Positions 1 through 9,388 of a DNA stretch of 64,000 nt are shown piece after piece (position 1 is the first letter of the stretch; each line of letters opens with the position of its first letter). Origin of the DNA: an uncultured Synergistales bacterium (GTDB lineage Bacteria > Synergistota > Synergistia > Synergistales > Aminobacteriaceae); contig CAJOCL010000001.1 of assembly GCA_905233565.1 (NCBI GenBank), positions 157,101-221,100 of the forward strand. The letters are read 5' to 3'. The position numbers and the translations under genes were made by a program. Under the pieces are notes generated by a model. That model ran no database searches, was not told the DNA's origin, and worked only from the letters and a program-made list of their open reading frames with translations.

Positions 1-453
1 ATAATCCCACTCGTAGCCGTTCAAGAATGCGCGTACCCTGTTGCGTTTGTGTGCGTAGGCTTTGCCATTCAATGCGATCATGTCTTTCACTGCGTATACG
101 TATTCGTGCTGATCCCTGTCGTCAGTGAATCTGAGATTTTCCCTTCCTGAAAGAATGTCTTTGATTTTTGACGGGACATCATATATCACATCTCCCGGCT
201 TGAAGTGCGATAATTCCCTGTCCCAGTCTGTAACGGCGTCCCAGTTTCCCAAAGGCCCGAACATTCCCGGCAGCGGCCCGTCAGACCTGAGCCAGCATAA
301 ATGCCCCTCAGTTTCGGCAATCTCAATCGGGTAAGTGTGCTGCCATGCCCATAAGCCGAAAAAAGAATATTCGGCGTAATGAACGGGTGAAGCCTGAAAA
401 TATTTTGTGCAGATGTCTTTGTCCTGCCATGTTAATTTCCTGAAATTCAACAT
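1..453 (-). CDS. DUF2156-family protein, 5' part only (runs off the window)
   Basis: This reading frame is missing from the ORF track because it has no stop inside the window. It starts at the ATG complementary to 451-453 and stays open for 151 codons to base 1. The protein begins MLNFRKLTWQDKD and contains 'YAEYSFFGLWAWQ' and 'FTDDRDQHEYVY'. This pattern resembles DUF2156 proteins, the GNAT-like fold related to the C-terminal domain of phosphatidylglycerol lysyltransferase. A GGAAGGA stretch lies about 13 nt upstream of the start. The C-terminal half is outside the window, so the substrate cannot be judged. The family call comes from recalled sequence patterns and is moderately sure; the coding call is firm. 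Confidence 0.7.
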   Translation of the reverse strand, partial: MLNFRKLTWQDKDICTKYFQASPVHYAEYSFFGLWAWQHTYPIEIAETEGHLCWLRSDGPLPGMFGPLGNWDAVTDWDRELSHFKPGDVIYDVPSKIKDILSGRENLRFTDDRDQHEYVYAVKDMIALNGKAYAHKRNRVRAFLNGYEWDY

Positions 454-506
454 GTAATATTAAATCCTTCCGTGTGAATTATTGTGAATTATTCTATATC
501 CTAACA

Positions 507-543
507 CAAAAAAGCGGCTCTCTTTAATTTATCGGGAACCGCC
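507..543 (-). terminator. Rho-independent terminator after HU
   Basis: On the minus strand a stem GGCGGTTC/GAGCCGC, with one G-T pair, is followed directly by TTTTTTG. It lies just beyond the HU stop codon and before the DUF2156 gene, which therefore probably has its own transcription start. Confidence 0.75.
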
Positions 544-570
544 TTAAATTTCGTTTAGTGTCGTTGAAAA

Positions 571-864
571 TTATTTTCCGATCGGTGCGTCAAGAACGCT
601 GTCTTTGAGGTCTTTGCCCGGCCTGAAGACGGGGACTTTCTTTGCAGGAATGAGAACGACCTTTGAAGGATCCTGAGGATTGCGACCTTCTCTCTCTGCT
701 CTTTCTCTGACCTCAAATACTCCGAAGCCTACGAACGTACACTTATCGCCTTTTGCGAGCGCTCCCTGAATCTGTGCGAAGACTTCATCAACTACGGGGG
801 CTACGTCCTTTTTGCGCATGTCGAGTTTTGCAGTGATTGCGTCAATAAGTTCTGCTTTTGTCAT
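571..864 (-). CDS. hup: HU-family DNA-binding protein
   Basis: Histone-like nucleoid protein of 97 residues, close to the usual 90-99. It forms dimers that bend and compact DNA. The start MTKAELIDAI, the core GFGVFEVRERAEREGRNPQ and the DNA-binding arm ending KKVPVFRPGKDLKD are all standard HU features. The family's proline near the arm tip falls in 'NPQDP'. The ATG follows a good ribosome binding site (AGGAGGTGTAAATC-ATG). The gene is monocistronic, with a promoter matching consensus upstream and a terminator downstream. HU and IHF cannot be separated fully by eye, but the general HU form fits best. Confidence 0.95.
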   Translation of the reverse strand: MTKAELIDAITAKLDMRKKDVAPVVDEVFAQIQGALAKGDKCTFVGFGVFEVRERAEREGRNPQDPSKVVLIPAKKVPVFRPGKDLKDSVLDAPIGK

Positions 865-963
865 GATTTACACCTCCTGATGAAAAAGTTTGCTTTATTT
901 ATTTTGTCAAATTTTAAGGTAATCTGACAACCTTAAACGGCTCTAATACCGCTTTCAGAGTGC

Positions 964-992
964 ATTATACGGTAAACAAACAAATAGCGCAA
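964..992 (-). promoter_or_regulatory. Probable sigma70-type promoter of HU
   Basis: On the minus strand TTGCGC (992-987) and TATAAT (969-964) are separated by exactly 17 bp. They lie about 100 bp upstream of the HU start. The 333-bp intergenic stretch 865-1197 holds this promoter, the Rnf promoter and AT-rich sequence; nothing else was recognised in it. Confidence 0.6.
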
Positions 993-1103
993 TTCCCTTC
1001 ATCATTGAAATTACTGTTTTTTTTGCGTTTTTATTCGCTTTATATTTTCATGGCCGGTTATTTTCGATATGCCCTGCGCAATAATTTCACTGCCTTGTAC
1101 CGA

Positions 1104-1131
1104 TTGATTGAACCCTTAATTAAGCTATAAT
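1104..1131 (+). promoter_or_regulatory. Probable promoter of the rnf operon
   Basis: TTGATT (1104-1109) and a perfect TATAAT (1126-1131) are separated by 16 bp. They lie about 70 bp upstream of rnfC and diverge from the HU promoter. Confidence 0.6.
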
Positions 1132-1197
1132 ACATTTATACAAAAAATATCGTTTTTTATAATTTATAAATTTATTGAGAGGGGTGTCATATACACA

Positions 1198-2556
1198 ATG
1201 AACCTGCCTACTTTTTTAGGGGGAGTACATCCTCCTGAAGGCAAAGCCCTCACGGAAAATAAGGCCATTGAGATTTTACGGCCTGAAGATCCGCGAGAGT
1301 TCGTTTATCCGTTATCCCAGCATATCGGTGCGCCGTGTTCTCCTGTTGTTGCGAAGGGTGATTCTGTACTTGCAGGACAGAAAATCGCTGATACTGACGC
1401 TTTTGTTTCAGCCCCGATATTCTCCGCTGTATCAGGCACAGTCAAAGAGATTGCGCCCAGAATGACCGTTTCGGGAAGTGTCGAAAACTGTATAGTCATT
1501 GAGAGCGACGGGAAATATTCACCGGCTCCCTCGCTTCTTGACGAACTCGGACACAAGCCCCAGCCGTCAGAATATATCAAGCTGATACGTTCAGCCGGCA
1601 TTGTCGGAATGGGCGGAGCATGTTTCCCGACGCACGTAAAACTTTCACCGCCTAAAGACCGCGTTATTAAGTGGCTGATTGTAAACGCTGCTGAATGTGA
1701 ACCGTATTTAAGCTGTGATAACAGGCTCATGATTGAAAGTCCTGACGAAATTATTAGGGGATTGGGCTACGTTCTTGAAATTTTCCCGGAAGCTCAGGGA
1801 GTTATTGCAATTGAAAACAACAAGCCTGAAGCTATAGCGACAATGACGGAGCATAACAAGAATCCCAGAATTAAGATCATGCCTCACAAGGTCAAATATC
1901 CTCAGGGTGCAGAAAAAATGTTAATCTGGTCGGTAACTGGCCAGGAAATTCCGTTAGTTCCTGCATTGCCCGCAGATGTCGGCTGTATCCTGCTGAATAC
2001 CCGTACGGCGTGGCATATCTGCAAGGCTGTTGAAGAGGGAAAGCCCGTAACCGAGCGCGTAATTTCAGTAACCGGCGATGCTGTTGTCGAGCCGAAAAAT
2101 GTTGAAGTTCCTCTGGGTATTCCTGTGCGTGAACTTATAAATTTCTGCGGAGGCTTCAAAGATGAGCCGGTGAAAATCATTGCGGGCGGTCCTATGATGG
2201 GGCTTGCAATGCGTTCGGTTGATGTACCCGTCGTAAAAGGAACTTCGGGAATACTTGCTTTGACCAAGAATTTAGCTTACATGGCTGAAGAGAGCGCGTG
2301 CATAAGGTGCGGAAAATGTATCGAATCATGTCCCATGCACTTAAACCCGACATTCCTTGATCATGCGGTCAGGCGCAGGGATTACGAAACTTTCGAGGCA
2401 TTTAACGGCATGAACTGCATTGAGTGTGGCTGCTGTACGTATAACTGCCCGGCTTCGAGATTCTTAACTCAGACCTGCAAAGAAGGAAAAGCGGCCGTCA
2501 ATGCTGCAAGACGGAAGGCAGCAGCTCAGGCTAAAGCGAAACAGGAGGCGAAATAA
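1198..2556 (+). CDS. rnfC: Electron transport complex subunit RnfC
   Basis: Peripheral NADH-binding subunit of the Rnf complex, which couples ferredoxin:NAD+ electron transfer to Na+ or H+ pumping. The 452 residues show the N-terminal barrel-sandwich region, the glycine-rich 'GMGGACFPTHVKL' and 'NAAECEPYLSCD' motifs of the NADH/flavin-binding Rossmann domain, and two C-terminal [4Fe-4S] motifs, 'CIRCGKCIESCP' and 'CIECGCCTYNCP'. A lysine/alanine-rich tail follows. The start follows GAGAGGGG at a rather long distance. This is the first gene of rnfCDGEAB, the gene order usual in clostridia and Synergistota. The 452-residue length suits a short RnfC without the long repeats of the E. coli form. 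Confidence 0.95.
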   Translation: MNLPTFLGGVHPPEGKALTENKAIEILRPEDPREFVYPLSQHIGAPCSPVVAKGDSVLAGQKIADTDAFVSAPIFSAVSGTVKEIAPRMTVSGSVENCIVIESDGKYSPAPSLLDELGHKPQPSEYIKLIRSAGIVGMGGACFPTHVKLSPPKDRVIKWLIVNAAECEPYLSCDNRLMIESPDEIIRGLGYVLEIFPEAQGVIAIENNKPEAIATMTEHNKNPRIKIMPHKVKYPQGAEKMLIWSVTGQEIPLVPALPADVGCILLNTRTAWHICKAVEEGKPVTERVISVTGDAVVEPKNVEVPLGIPVRELINFCGGFKDEPVKIIAGGPMMGLAMRSVDVPVVKGTSGILALTKNLAYMAEESACIRCGKCIESCPMHLNPTFLDHAVRRRDYETFEAFNGMNCIECGCCTYNCPASRFLTQTCKEGKAAVNAARRKAAAQAKAKQEAK

Positions 2557-2561
2557 TCATC

Positions 2562-3509
2562 ATGTCAGCAAAACTTGTAGTATCATCATCACCTCATGTG
2601 CATTCAGATTTCAGCACTCAGAAAATTATGTGCATGGTCATTCTCTCGCTTATTCCTGCGGGAATTATGGGCGTTTATTTTCTTGGCCTGAGATCCCTAG
2701 CGGTCATAGCGGCCTGCATAGTTGCCTGTGTCCTGAGCGAATGGGCATGGCAAAAATTCGTTATGCACAAGAAAAGCACCGTATCAGACCTTTCAGCCGT
2801 AGTTACGGGGCTTCTGCTTGCTTATAACCTGCCTCCCACAATGCCAATATGGATGGCAGTATGCGGAAGTATCTTCGCAATAATCATAGTCAAGCAGTTT
2901 TACGGCGGAATCGGCGGAAACATCGTAAACCCTGCATTAGCAGCAAGGGCAATGATGCTTATCTCATGGCCGACAGCAATGACTACATGGACATTAAACG
3001 GAATTTCAGGAGCAACGCCCTTAGCGGCCATGAAAGCAGGCCAGACGGTTAATCTATCAGTCTGGAACATGATGGCCGGAAACATGGGAGGCTGTATCGG
3101 CGAGACATGCTCAATTTTATTGATACTCGGCGGATTGTATTTAATCTGGGAGGAAGTCATTTCGTGGCGTATTCCCGTAGTTTATATTGCAACAACGGCG
3201 ATACTTGCATCGCTTTTCGGTCACGGAAGTGCTTTATGTGAAATTCTGACGGGCGGTCTTTTAATCGGAGCATTTTTCATGGCTACGGATTACACGACAT
3301 CGCCGATGACTGCTAAGGGACAGTATATTTACGCGTTCGGCTGCGGACTTCTCACGGCTTTGATAAGAACGTGGGGCGGTTATCCTGAAGGCGTATCGTT
3401 CTCAATTTTAATAATGAATGTTGCAGTACCGTTAATCGACATGTACACCGAACCGAGAACTTTGGGCGCACCTAAAAGCAATTTCTTTAAGAGAATGGGG
3501 GGCAAGTAG
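2562..3509 (+). CDS. rnfD: Electron transport complex subunit RnfD
   Basis: Integral membrane subunit of Rnf with 315 residues and about nine or ten hydrophobic segments. The motif SGATPLAA near residue 145 is where RnfD proteins carry FMN on a threonine, and the family motif 'FFMATDYTTSPMT' lies near residue 240. The gene starts five bases after rnfC, with an AGGAGG ribosome binding site inside the end of rnfC. It works with RnfG in passing electrons across the membrane. Confidence 0.95.
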   Translation: MSAKLVVSSSPHVHSDFSTQKIMCMVILSLIPAGIMGVYFLGLRSLAVIAACIVACVLSEWAWQKFVMHKKSTVSDLSAVVTGLLLAYNLPPTMPIWMAVCGSIFAIIIVKQFYGGIGGNIVNPALAARAMMLISWPTAMTTWTLNGISGATPLAAMKAGQTVNLSVWNMMAGNMGGCIGETCSILLILGGLYLIWEEVISWRIPVVYIATTAILASLFGHGSALCEILTGGLLIGAFFMATDYTTSPMTAKGQYIYAFGCGLLTALIRTWGGYPEGVSFSILIMNVAVPLIDMYTEPRTLGAPKSNFFKRMGGK

Positions 3510-3511
3510 AG

Positions 3512-4117
3512 ATGTCAGAAGAAGTAAAAAATGACAAAGTATCTTTCAGCGATGTAATGAAAAAAGCCCTTCATTTAGGGGGAACGTTATTCGCCGTAAC
3601 AGCGGTAACAGGACTTATTCTCGGGCTTGTCGAGAACATAACTTCAAAGGCAATTCTTCAGGCCGAAATTGAAGCCCGCAACGAGGCTTTCAGAATCGTT
3701 ATGCCGTCAGCAAAGAATTTCGAGGAAGTAAAAGCCGAAGAAGATTCATTTGTTACTGCCGTAGTTAAAGGGACGGCCGATTCAGGTCTTGAGGGCTGGT
3801 GCATTTCCGTAAATTCAAAAGGTTACGGCGGTTTATTGAATTTTGTTGTCGGTATAACTAAGGACGGAGTTGTTAAAGCAATAAATATCTTGAATCATTC
3901 AGAAACTCCCGGACTTGGCGCGAAGTCAACAGAGCCTGAATTTTACGGCCAGTTTGCAGAAAGAGAGAAGTTTCCGCTCACAGTCGTTAAGGGCAGCACG
4001 TCAGCCCCTGACGAGATAGTGGCAATATCAGGAGCAACAATAACATCAAATGCAGTAGTCAGCGGAGTTAATGCGGCAGTTGAATACTGGAGAAAAAATC
4101 TAAAGGGGGCTGAGTAG
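3512..4117 (+). CDS. rnfG: Electron transport complex subunit RnfG
   Basis: Flavoprotein subunit of Rnf with 201 residues. One N-terminal transmembrane helix (about residues 20-42) anchors a mostly extracytoplasmic FMN-binding domain. The motif 'HSETPGLGAK' and the flavinylation motif 'ISGATITSNAV' (covalent FMN on the second threonine in the family) are both present. The gene follows rnfD with a two-base gap and a GGGG-rich ribosome binding site. Confidence 0.95.
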   Translation: MSEEVKNDKVSFSDVMKKALHLGGTLFAVTAVTGLILGLVENITSKAILQAEIEARNEAFRIVMPSAKNFEEVKAEEDSFVTAVVKGTADSGLEGWCISVNSKGYGGLLNFVVGITKDGVVKAINILNHSETPGLGAKSTEPEFYGQFAEREKFPLTVVKGSTSAPDEIVAISGATITSNAVVSGVNAAVEYWRKNLKGAE

Positions 4118-4118
4118 C

Positions 4119-4835
4119 TTGAGTCAGGGAAAAATAAAAATCATTGCTAACGGCATACTTGCGGACAATCCGACATTCGTTCAGTGTATAGGACTATGCC
4201 CGACGCTTGCGGTTACGACAAGTGTTGCTAACGGCTTGGGAATGGGTATCGCTGCAACGTTCGTTCTGGTAGCGTCAAACATAGTAATATCTCTTCTCCG
4301 TAAGATAGTGCCGGATGAAGTCCGTATCCCGATTTTTATCGTTGTAATAGCAGGTTTCGTTACTGTCATTGAGTTTATGATGAAGGGATTTGCGCCCGAG
4401 TTAAACAGGTCTCTGGGAATATTTATCCCGTTAATTGTCGTAAACTGTATCATTCTTGCACGTGCTGAGGCCTTTGCTTCAAAGAACGGAGTTTTTGATT
4501 CGGCACTTGACGGCATAGGAATGGGATTCGGTTTCACGATCGCTTTAATGTTTTTGGGATCAATCCGCGAGATACTCGGGTCAGGTACGTTTTTCGGAAA
4601 TCCCGTAGTCAGCTTTGAACCTGCATTGTTAATCGTCCTTGCACCGGGCGGATTTATAGTTCTTGGAATCTGCATGGGAGCTTTCAGGGCGTTACAGGCA
4701 AGGGCGGCGAGAATGAAGGGGCTGGGCGCGACACCTGCTGAGGCAAGGCCGATGGGCTGCGGAGCGTGCATAATGGCGAAATTCTGCGCAAAGAGTGCCG
4801 AAGACGCTTCAAAATGCGAGGAGGCGAAATCGTAA
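4119..4835 (+). CDS. rnfE: Electron transport complex subunit RnfE (TTG start)
   Basis: Integral membrane subunit of Rnf with 238 residues, paralogous to RnfA. Six hydrophobic segments are visible and the half-channel motif around 'LGIFIPLIVVNCIILARAEAF' is typical. Translation appears to start at TTG 4119, one base after the rnfG stop and 7 bases after a GGGGGCTGAG stretch. The soluble tail is unusual in being cysteine-rich: 'MGCGACIMAKFCAK' then 'SKC'. This could be another metal or Fe-S site. The gene abuts rnfA (TAA-ATG). Confidence 0.93.
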   Translation: MSQGKIKIIANGILADNPTFVQCIGLCPTLAVTTSVANGLGMGIAATFVLVASNIVISLLRKIVPDEVRIPIFIVVIAGFVTVIEFMMKGFAPELNRSLGIFIPLIVVNCIILARAEAFASKNGVFDSALDGIGMGFGFTIALMFLGSIREILGSGTFFGNPVVSFEPALLIVLAPGGFIVLGICMGAFRALQARAARMKGLGATPAEARPMGCGACIMAKFCAKSAEDASKCEEAKS

Positions 4836-5423
4836 ATGTCAATTACAGAATTATTCCTGCTTTTCATAAGCTCAATATTCGTACACAATATATTGCTTTC
4901 ACGTTTCTTGGGGTGCTGTCCGTTTATGGGAGTAAGCTCTAAATTGAAGACGGCTCAGGGAATGGGTGCCGCTGTCGTATTCGTAATAATGCTTGCATCG
5001 CTCATGACATGGATTACGTATAACTATCTTTTAGTACCCTTGCACCTTGAGTATTTATACACTCTTTCGTTTATACTCGTAATTGCGGCGTTGGTGCAGT
5101 TTGTTGAACTTGCGCTGAAAAAATTAAATCCCGTTCTTTATAAATCGCTGGGAATATTCCTCCCGCTGATTACGACTAACTGTGCAGTTTTAGGCGTTGC
5201 GGTTCTTAACATGAATGAGGGTTACGGATTGGCTGCCTCGCTCGTAAACGCTTTAGGCTCATCACTGGGATTCCTGCTGGCAATCTCATTAATGGCCGGA
5301 ATACGTGAAAGAATCGAGACGAACGAGGGCATTCCCGACAGCCTTCAGGGTCTGCCTATGGCTTTGATAACAGCCGGCTTGATGTCAATAGCCTTCATGG
5401 GCTTCACGGGAATCATAAAATAA
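4836..5423 (+). CDS. rnfA: Electron transport complex subunit RnfA
   Basis: Integral membrane subunit of Rnf, 195 residues with six hydrophobic helices. The motifs 'FVHNILLSRFLGCCPFMGVS' and 'LGIFLPLITTNCAVLGVA' hold the conserved cysteines that coordinate the intramembrane iron-sulphur site shared with RnfE. It begins on the base after the rnfE stop, which implies coupled translation. Confidence 0.95.
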   Translation: MSITELFLLFISSIFVHNILLSRFLGCCPFMGVSSKLKTAQGMGAAVVFVIMLASLMTWITYNYLLVPLHLEYLYTLSFILVIAALVQFVELALKKLNPVLYKSLGIFLPLITTNCAVLGVAVLNMNEGYGLAASLVNALGSSLGFLLAISLMAGIRERIETNEGIPDSLQGLPMALITAGLMSIAFMGFTGIIK

Positions 5424-5435
5424 CAAGGGGAGGCT

Positions 5436-6275
5436 TTGAACATGAACGTATTACATGTAATGGTAACGCCGCTTGCATTAATGGGAATAATGGGCGGTGT
5501 ATTCGGTGTTTTGCTTGCTATAGCGTCAATAGCCTTCAGGGTACATCAGGATGAGAGAATCGGGCTGATACGTGCTGCCCTGCCCGGAGCGAACTGCGGG
5601 GGCTGCGGTTATCCCGGCTGCGACGGTTACGCGTCAGGAGTTGTCAATGAAGGTGCGCCCGTGAACAAATGCAGCGTAGGCGGTGCAAAAGTTTCGGAAA
5701 TAATTGCGTCAATAATGGGCGTTGAAGCCGGAGCAAGCGTCCCTATGCGTGCATTCCTGAAATGCAAGGGAACTTGTGAGGCATCGCCGAGACAGTTAAT
5801 CTATGACGGCATAAATGACTGCAAGAGTGCCGCAGTAATTCCCGGCGGTTCGCCTAATTCATGCCCGTTCGGCTGCATAGGCTTGGGGACATGCGTAAGC
5901 GTCTGCCAGTTCGGCGCGCTCTCAATGGGTGATGACGGACTGCCGAAAGTTGACGTTTCAAAATGCGTTGGCTGCGGTGCATGTGTCGAAAACTGCCCGA
6001 AGGGAATATTTACCCTTGTCCCTGCAACTGCTGATATTATTGTAGCCTGTAACTCTCATTGGAGAGGCCCGGCGGTTAAAACCGTCTGCAGTGCCGGCTG
6101 TATCGGCTGCGGAGTATGCGCGAAAGTCTGCCCGTCTCAGGCAATCGAAATCGTTAATAATCTGGCAGTCATCGATCAGAACAAGTGCATAAAGTGCGGA
6201 AAATGCGCCCAGAGATGTCCGGCAAAATGTATAAAGACCGGAGAGTCTTTCAGCGTTATGGAAAAATCAGCATAA
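5436..6275 (+). CDS. rnfB: Electron transport complex subunit RnfB (polyferredoxin)
   Basis: Ferredoxin-accepting subunit of Rnf. The 279 residues begin with one membrane helix, then the 'GANCGGCGYPGCDGYA' domain, then a cysteine-rich 'SCPFGCIGLGTCVSVC' region. Three further ferredoxin motifs follow: 'CVGCGACVENCP', 'CIGCGVCAKVCP' and 'CIKCGKCAQRCP'. This extended form is typical of clostridial-type Rnf and longer than the roughly 190-residue E. coli protein. It is the last gene of the operon and is followed by a strong terminator. Confidence 0.95.
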   Translation: MNMNVLHVMVTPLALMGIMGGVFGVLLAIASIAFRVHQDERIGLIRAALPGANCGGCGYPGCDGYASGVVNEGAPVNKCSVGGAKVSEIIASIMGVEAGASVPMRAFLKCKGTCEASPRQLIYDGINDCKSAAVIPGGSPNSCPFGCIGLGTCVSVCQFGALSMGDDGLPKVDVSKCVGCGACVENCPKGIFTLVPATADIIVACNSHWRGPAVKTVCSAGCIGCGVCAKVCPSQAIEIVNNLAVIDQNKCIKCGKCAQRCPAKCIKTGESFSVMEKSA

Positions 6276-6291
6276 TTTTTTTGAAAAAAAT

Positions 6292-6334
6292 AAAAACCCT
6301 GTCCGTGAAATTTTTCGGGCAGGGTCTTTTTTTA
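6292..6334. terminator. Bidirectional terminator between rnfB and the RND operon
   Basis: ACCCTGTCCG pairs with CGGGCAGGGT around a 10-base loop. T-runs follow on both strands (CTTTTTTTT on plus, GTTTTTATTTTTTT on minus). It serves two convergent operons. Confidence 0.85.
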
Positions 6335-6340
6335 CTCGTT

Positions 6341-9300
6341 TTATTCTTTTTTATCGTCAGGGCATGGAACGTTATACGCAATGGCCGTCATAACGGGAAC
6401 AACAAGCAGCGTCAGTATGGTACTCACCGTCAAGCCTGCCATAATGGTTACGGCCATAGACCCGAACATAATATCCCAGATTAAAGGGAACATTCCTAAA
6501 ACCGTAGTTATTGCCGACATTGATACGGGTCTGAGCCTTGATATTCCGTCTTCAACTATAGCTTCGTACTTGTCCCGTCCTGCTGCAAAATCCGCGCTCA
6601 CCTGATCAAGCAGTACAATCGTGTTTTTCGCAAGCATTCCGATGAGTGAAAGCAATCCTACGATGGCCATGAAGCTCACGTCCATTCCTGCAGCCCATAA
6701 GCCTAAAACAACGCCGATTAATATCAACGGCAATGAAAGGAATATTATTATTGTCTGCCTGAAAGCGTTGAACAGGAACACCATTATTATAAACATGATT
6801 AATATTGCTGACGGGAAAGCTACCGCCATTCCGGCTATTGACTCGTCAGAAAGTTCCCTCTCTCCGCCCCATTCAATCGAATATCCTAAAGGCAGCTTTA
6901 TCGCTTCAATTTCAGGCTTTATTCTCGCTATCATTGAGTCCGCGTTTTTTCCGAATTTGACCTCGCTCATCGCCGTTATCATTCTGCTTCTGTCCCTGTG
7001 AATTATGATATTGTCTTCAAATACAGTATCAAGTTCCGTAAAAACTGTTCCTAACGGTACTGATTTGTTGATTGTCGGTGACCAGACGAGAAGCGAGCTT
7101 AAAAGTGAAATATTATTGCGCTCTTCGGGCTTGAAAGCGGCAGTTATTGCCAAAGATTTATCGCCTTCCCTGAATGCTCCGATTGTAGCTCCTGTTGTTG
7201 CCATCTGCATTGACATGTTTATGAGGGGACGGCCGAGACCTAAATTCTGCATCTGGTCTTTGAGAATTTTCGGGCGTATGACTTCGACACGTTCGCGCCA
7301 GTCCGTTCTCCTAAATTGAGATGAGCCGTCGCGTTCCATGATTTCGAGTGCCTGTTTTGCAAGCCATCTTAAAGTATCGGGATCATTTCCGTAAAATCTC
7401 ACGCCTATTTTTTCGCTCATTCCGCTGCCCCTTGCGAAAAGCCTGCAATGTCCGTCAACTTCCGGCATATTCTGCTCAATATAAGCCTGTGCCTTCAGGA
7501 GCATGGCTCGTGTGTCTTTAGCGTCCTTCATTTCAATCATTAACTGTGAAAATGCCGTGTTGTTTTCAGGCGGCGAATATGTCAGCATGAATCTTAAACC
7601 GCCCCCGCCGACGAACTGGGATATATTGTTTACTCCTCCCTGTGATTTGATATAGTCGGCAAGTTCCTGAGTCCTCTTCTCCTGAGCCTCTATTGATGTC
7701 CCTTCCTGAGACCATAAATCAATATTGAAATAAACCGTCTCAGCGTCAGGAAAGAATGATGTCTCCATTGTTGAGAATATATACATTGATACCGTGAACA
7801 TACCTATTACGACAAAGACAGTTAAAGTTCTGTGTCTCAGGCAGCCTTCAAGAATTGACCTGTAAGCCCTGAATAAAAATCCGCCGTAAGGATCGCCGTC
7901 TTTCTTTTCGGGTTTTAACATTGCCTTGCCGAGAACGGGAGCGATTATTAACGCTGCTAACCAGCTCAGCATCATTGAAATACCGACAACCTGAAACAGG
8001 CTTTTAAGAAATTCGCCGGCCTGAGCCTTTGACAATCCTACGGGGGCAAATGCAAGAACAGCTATGAAAGTTCCGCCGAGCATCGCCCATATTGAGCCGT
8101 TCACGGAATCTGACGCAGCATCTTCGATCGTCATTCCCTTTTCAACGCCCACTAACATTCCCTCAGCGACTACTATACCGTTATCGACAAGAGAACCCAA
8201 AGCTATAATCAATGCTGCAAGCGATACGATCTGAAGGGTTATGCCCATGTAGTTCATGATTAAAAAAGTTCCTGCAACGGTTATCAACAGAACGAGGCCG
8301 ATAATCAGACCTGAACGCAATCCCATGAAAACAAGCAGAACACCGACAACTATAGCGAGCGATTCAAGAAGGTTAATGATAAAGTCGTTGACTGATTTCG
8401 TTACCTGCTCAGACTGCATATATATCGGTGTAAGTTCAATTCCAACGGGTCTGAATGCCTCAAGTTCCCTTAATCTTTTTGATACGGCTACACCCATGTT
8501 TACGACATTTCCGCCCTCAACCGTTGAAATTCCTATTGCGAGCGCAGGACGGCTGTTAAATTTCAGCTTGAAATTCTGCGGGATAACGTAATCACGCCTT
8601 ACGGTTGCGACTTCACGGAGGCGCGTTAAATTTCCCCCTGAACCGCCGATAACCAAGTCTTCAATATCTTCAACGCTTAATATTGCCCCAGTCGGTGAGA
8701 TTCTTATATACCTGTCGCCGAGCGTGATATTTCCCGTTGCTGAAAGCATATTCTGCTGTGTCAGTGCAGCAAATACCATGAGGGGCGAAATTCCAAGCGA
8801 TGACATTCTTGAAGCTGAAAACTCTATGTATACTGCTTCAGTCTGTTCACCTAAAATTTTTACGCTCGCAACTCCCGGAACAAGTACTATATTTTTCTTT
8901 AGGAAATCGGCATAATCATATAATTCTTTCATTGTATAGCCGTCCCCCACTAAGGCATAATACTGCCCGTAGACTTCACCGAAATCATTGTTAATAACTA
9001 TGGTTGTCCCTGAAGGCATGTATATTTGAGCGTCATTGACTTTCTGCCTCAGCTTGTCCCATATCTGGGGGAGCTGATCTGATGTGTATTCGTCCTTTAT
9101 GTCAACATAGATTATGGCCATTCCGGGAGTTGAACGCGATCTTATGTGCTTTATTTCGCCCATTGCCTGTATTGCGTCCTCAATCCTCGCCGTAACTTCC
9201 TGTTCAACTTCATACGCGCTTGCTCCGGGATATAACGCGCTGACTACTGCCGTCTTAATCGTAAATGAAGGGTCTTCAAGTTTTCCGATCTCGAAATACG

Positions 9301-9382
9301 CCATAACACCGCCGATTAATGTCAATAAACAAAGGAATAATATTACGTTGAATCGTTTAATGCTTGCTCTTGCAATATCCAT
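6341..9382 (-). CDS. RND efflux transporter, inner-membrane permease (AcrB/HAE1 superfamily)
   Basis: Proton-driven multidrug or organic-solute exporter of 1013 residues, the usual RND length. It starts MDIARASIKRFNV followed by the first helix and the porter-domain motif 'GKLEDPSFTIKTAVV'. The family motif 'LVDNGIVVAEGM' near residue 400 carries the proton-relay acidic residue. The central loop and a second six-helix block follow, ending in the C-terminal helices. The gene lies 6 bp after its adaptor gene. No TolC-like outer-membrane channel is nearby, so that partner must be encoded elsewhere. Substrates cannot be read from sequence. Confidence 0.93.
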   Translation of the reverse strand: MDIARASIKRFNVILFLCLLTLIGGVMAYFEIGKLEDPSFTIKTAVVSALYPGASAYEVEQEVTARIEDAIQAMGEIKHIRSRSTPGMAIIYVDIKDEYTSDQLPQIWDKLRQKVNDAQIYMPSGTTIVINNDFGEVYGQYYALVGDGYTMKELYDYADFLKKNIVLVPGVASVKILGEQTEAVYIEFSASRMSSLGISPLMVFAALTQQNMLSATGNITLGDRYIRISPTGAILSVEDIEDLVIGGSGGNLTRLREVATVRRDYVIPQNFKLKFNSRPALAIGISTVEGGNVVNMGVAVSKRLRELEAFRPVGIELTPIYMQSEQVTKSVNDFIINLLESLAIVVGVLLVFMGLRSGLIIGLVLLITVAGTFLIMNYMGITLQIVSLAALIIALGSLVDNGIVVAEGMLVGVEKGMTIEDAASDSVNGSIWAMLGGTFIAVLAFAPVGLSKAQAGEFLKSLFQVVGISMMLSWLAALIIAPVLGKAMLKPEKKDGDPYGGFLFRAYRSILEGCLRHRTLTVFVVIGMFTVSMYIFSTMETSFFPDAETVYFNIDLWSQEGTSIEAQEKRTQELADYIKSQGGVNNISQFVGGGGLRFMLTYSPPENNTAFSQLMIEMKDAKDTRAMLLKAQAYIEQNMPEVDGHCRLFARGSGMSEKIGVRFYGNDPDTLRWLAKQALEIMERDGSSQFRRTDWRERVEVIRPKILKDQMQNLGLGRPLINMSMQMATTGATIGAFREGDKSLAITAAFKPEERNNISLLSSLLVWSPTINKSVPLGTVFTELDTVFEDNIIIHRDRSRMITAMSEVKFGKNADSMIARIKPEIEAIKLPLGYSIEWGGERELSDESIAGMAVAFPSAILIMFIIMVFLFNAFRQTIIIFLSLPLILIGVVLGLWAAGMDVSFMAIVGLLSLIGMLAKNTIVLLDQVSADFAAGRDKYEAIVEDGISRLRPVSMSAITTVLGMFPLIWDIMFGSMAVTIMAGLTVSTILTLLVVPVMTAIAYNVPCPDDKKE

Positions 9383-9388
9383 GATTAA

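Noticed and set aside
4181-4888. 235-aa ORF antisense to rnfE/rnfA
   Set aside because: The plus-strand rnf genes are certain; the antisense frame is open only because of codon bias.
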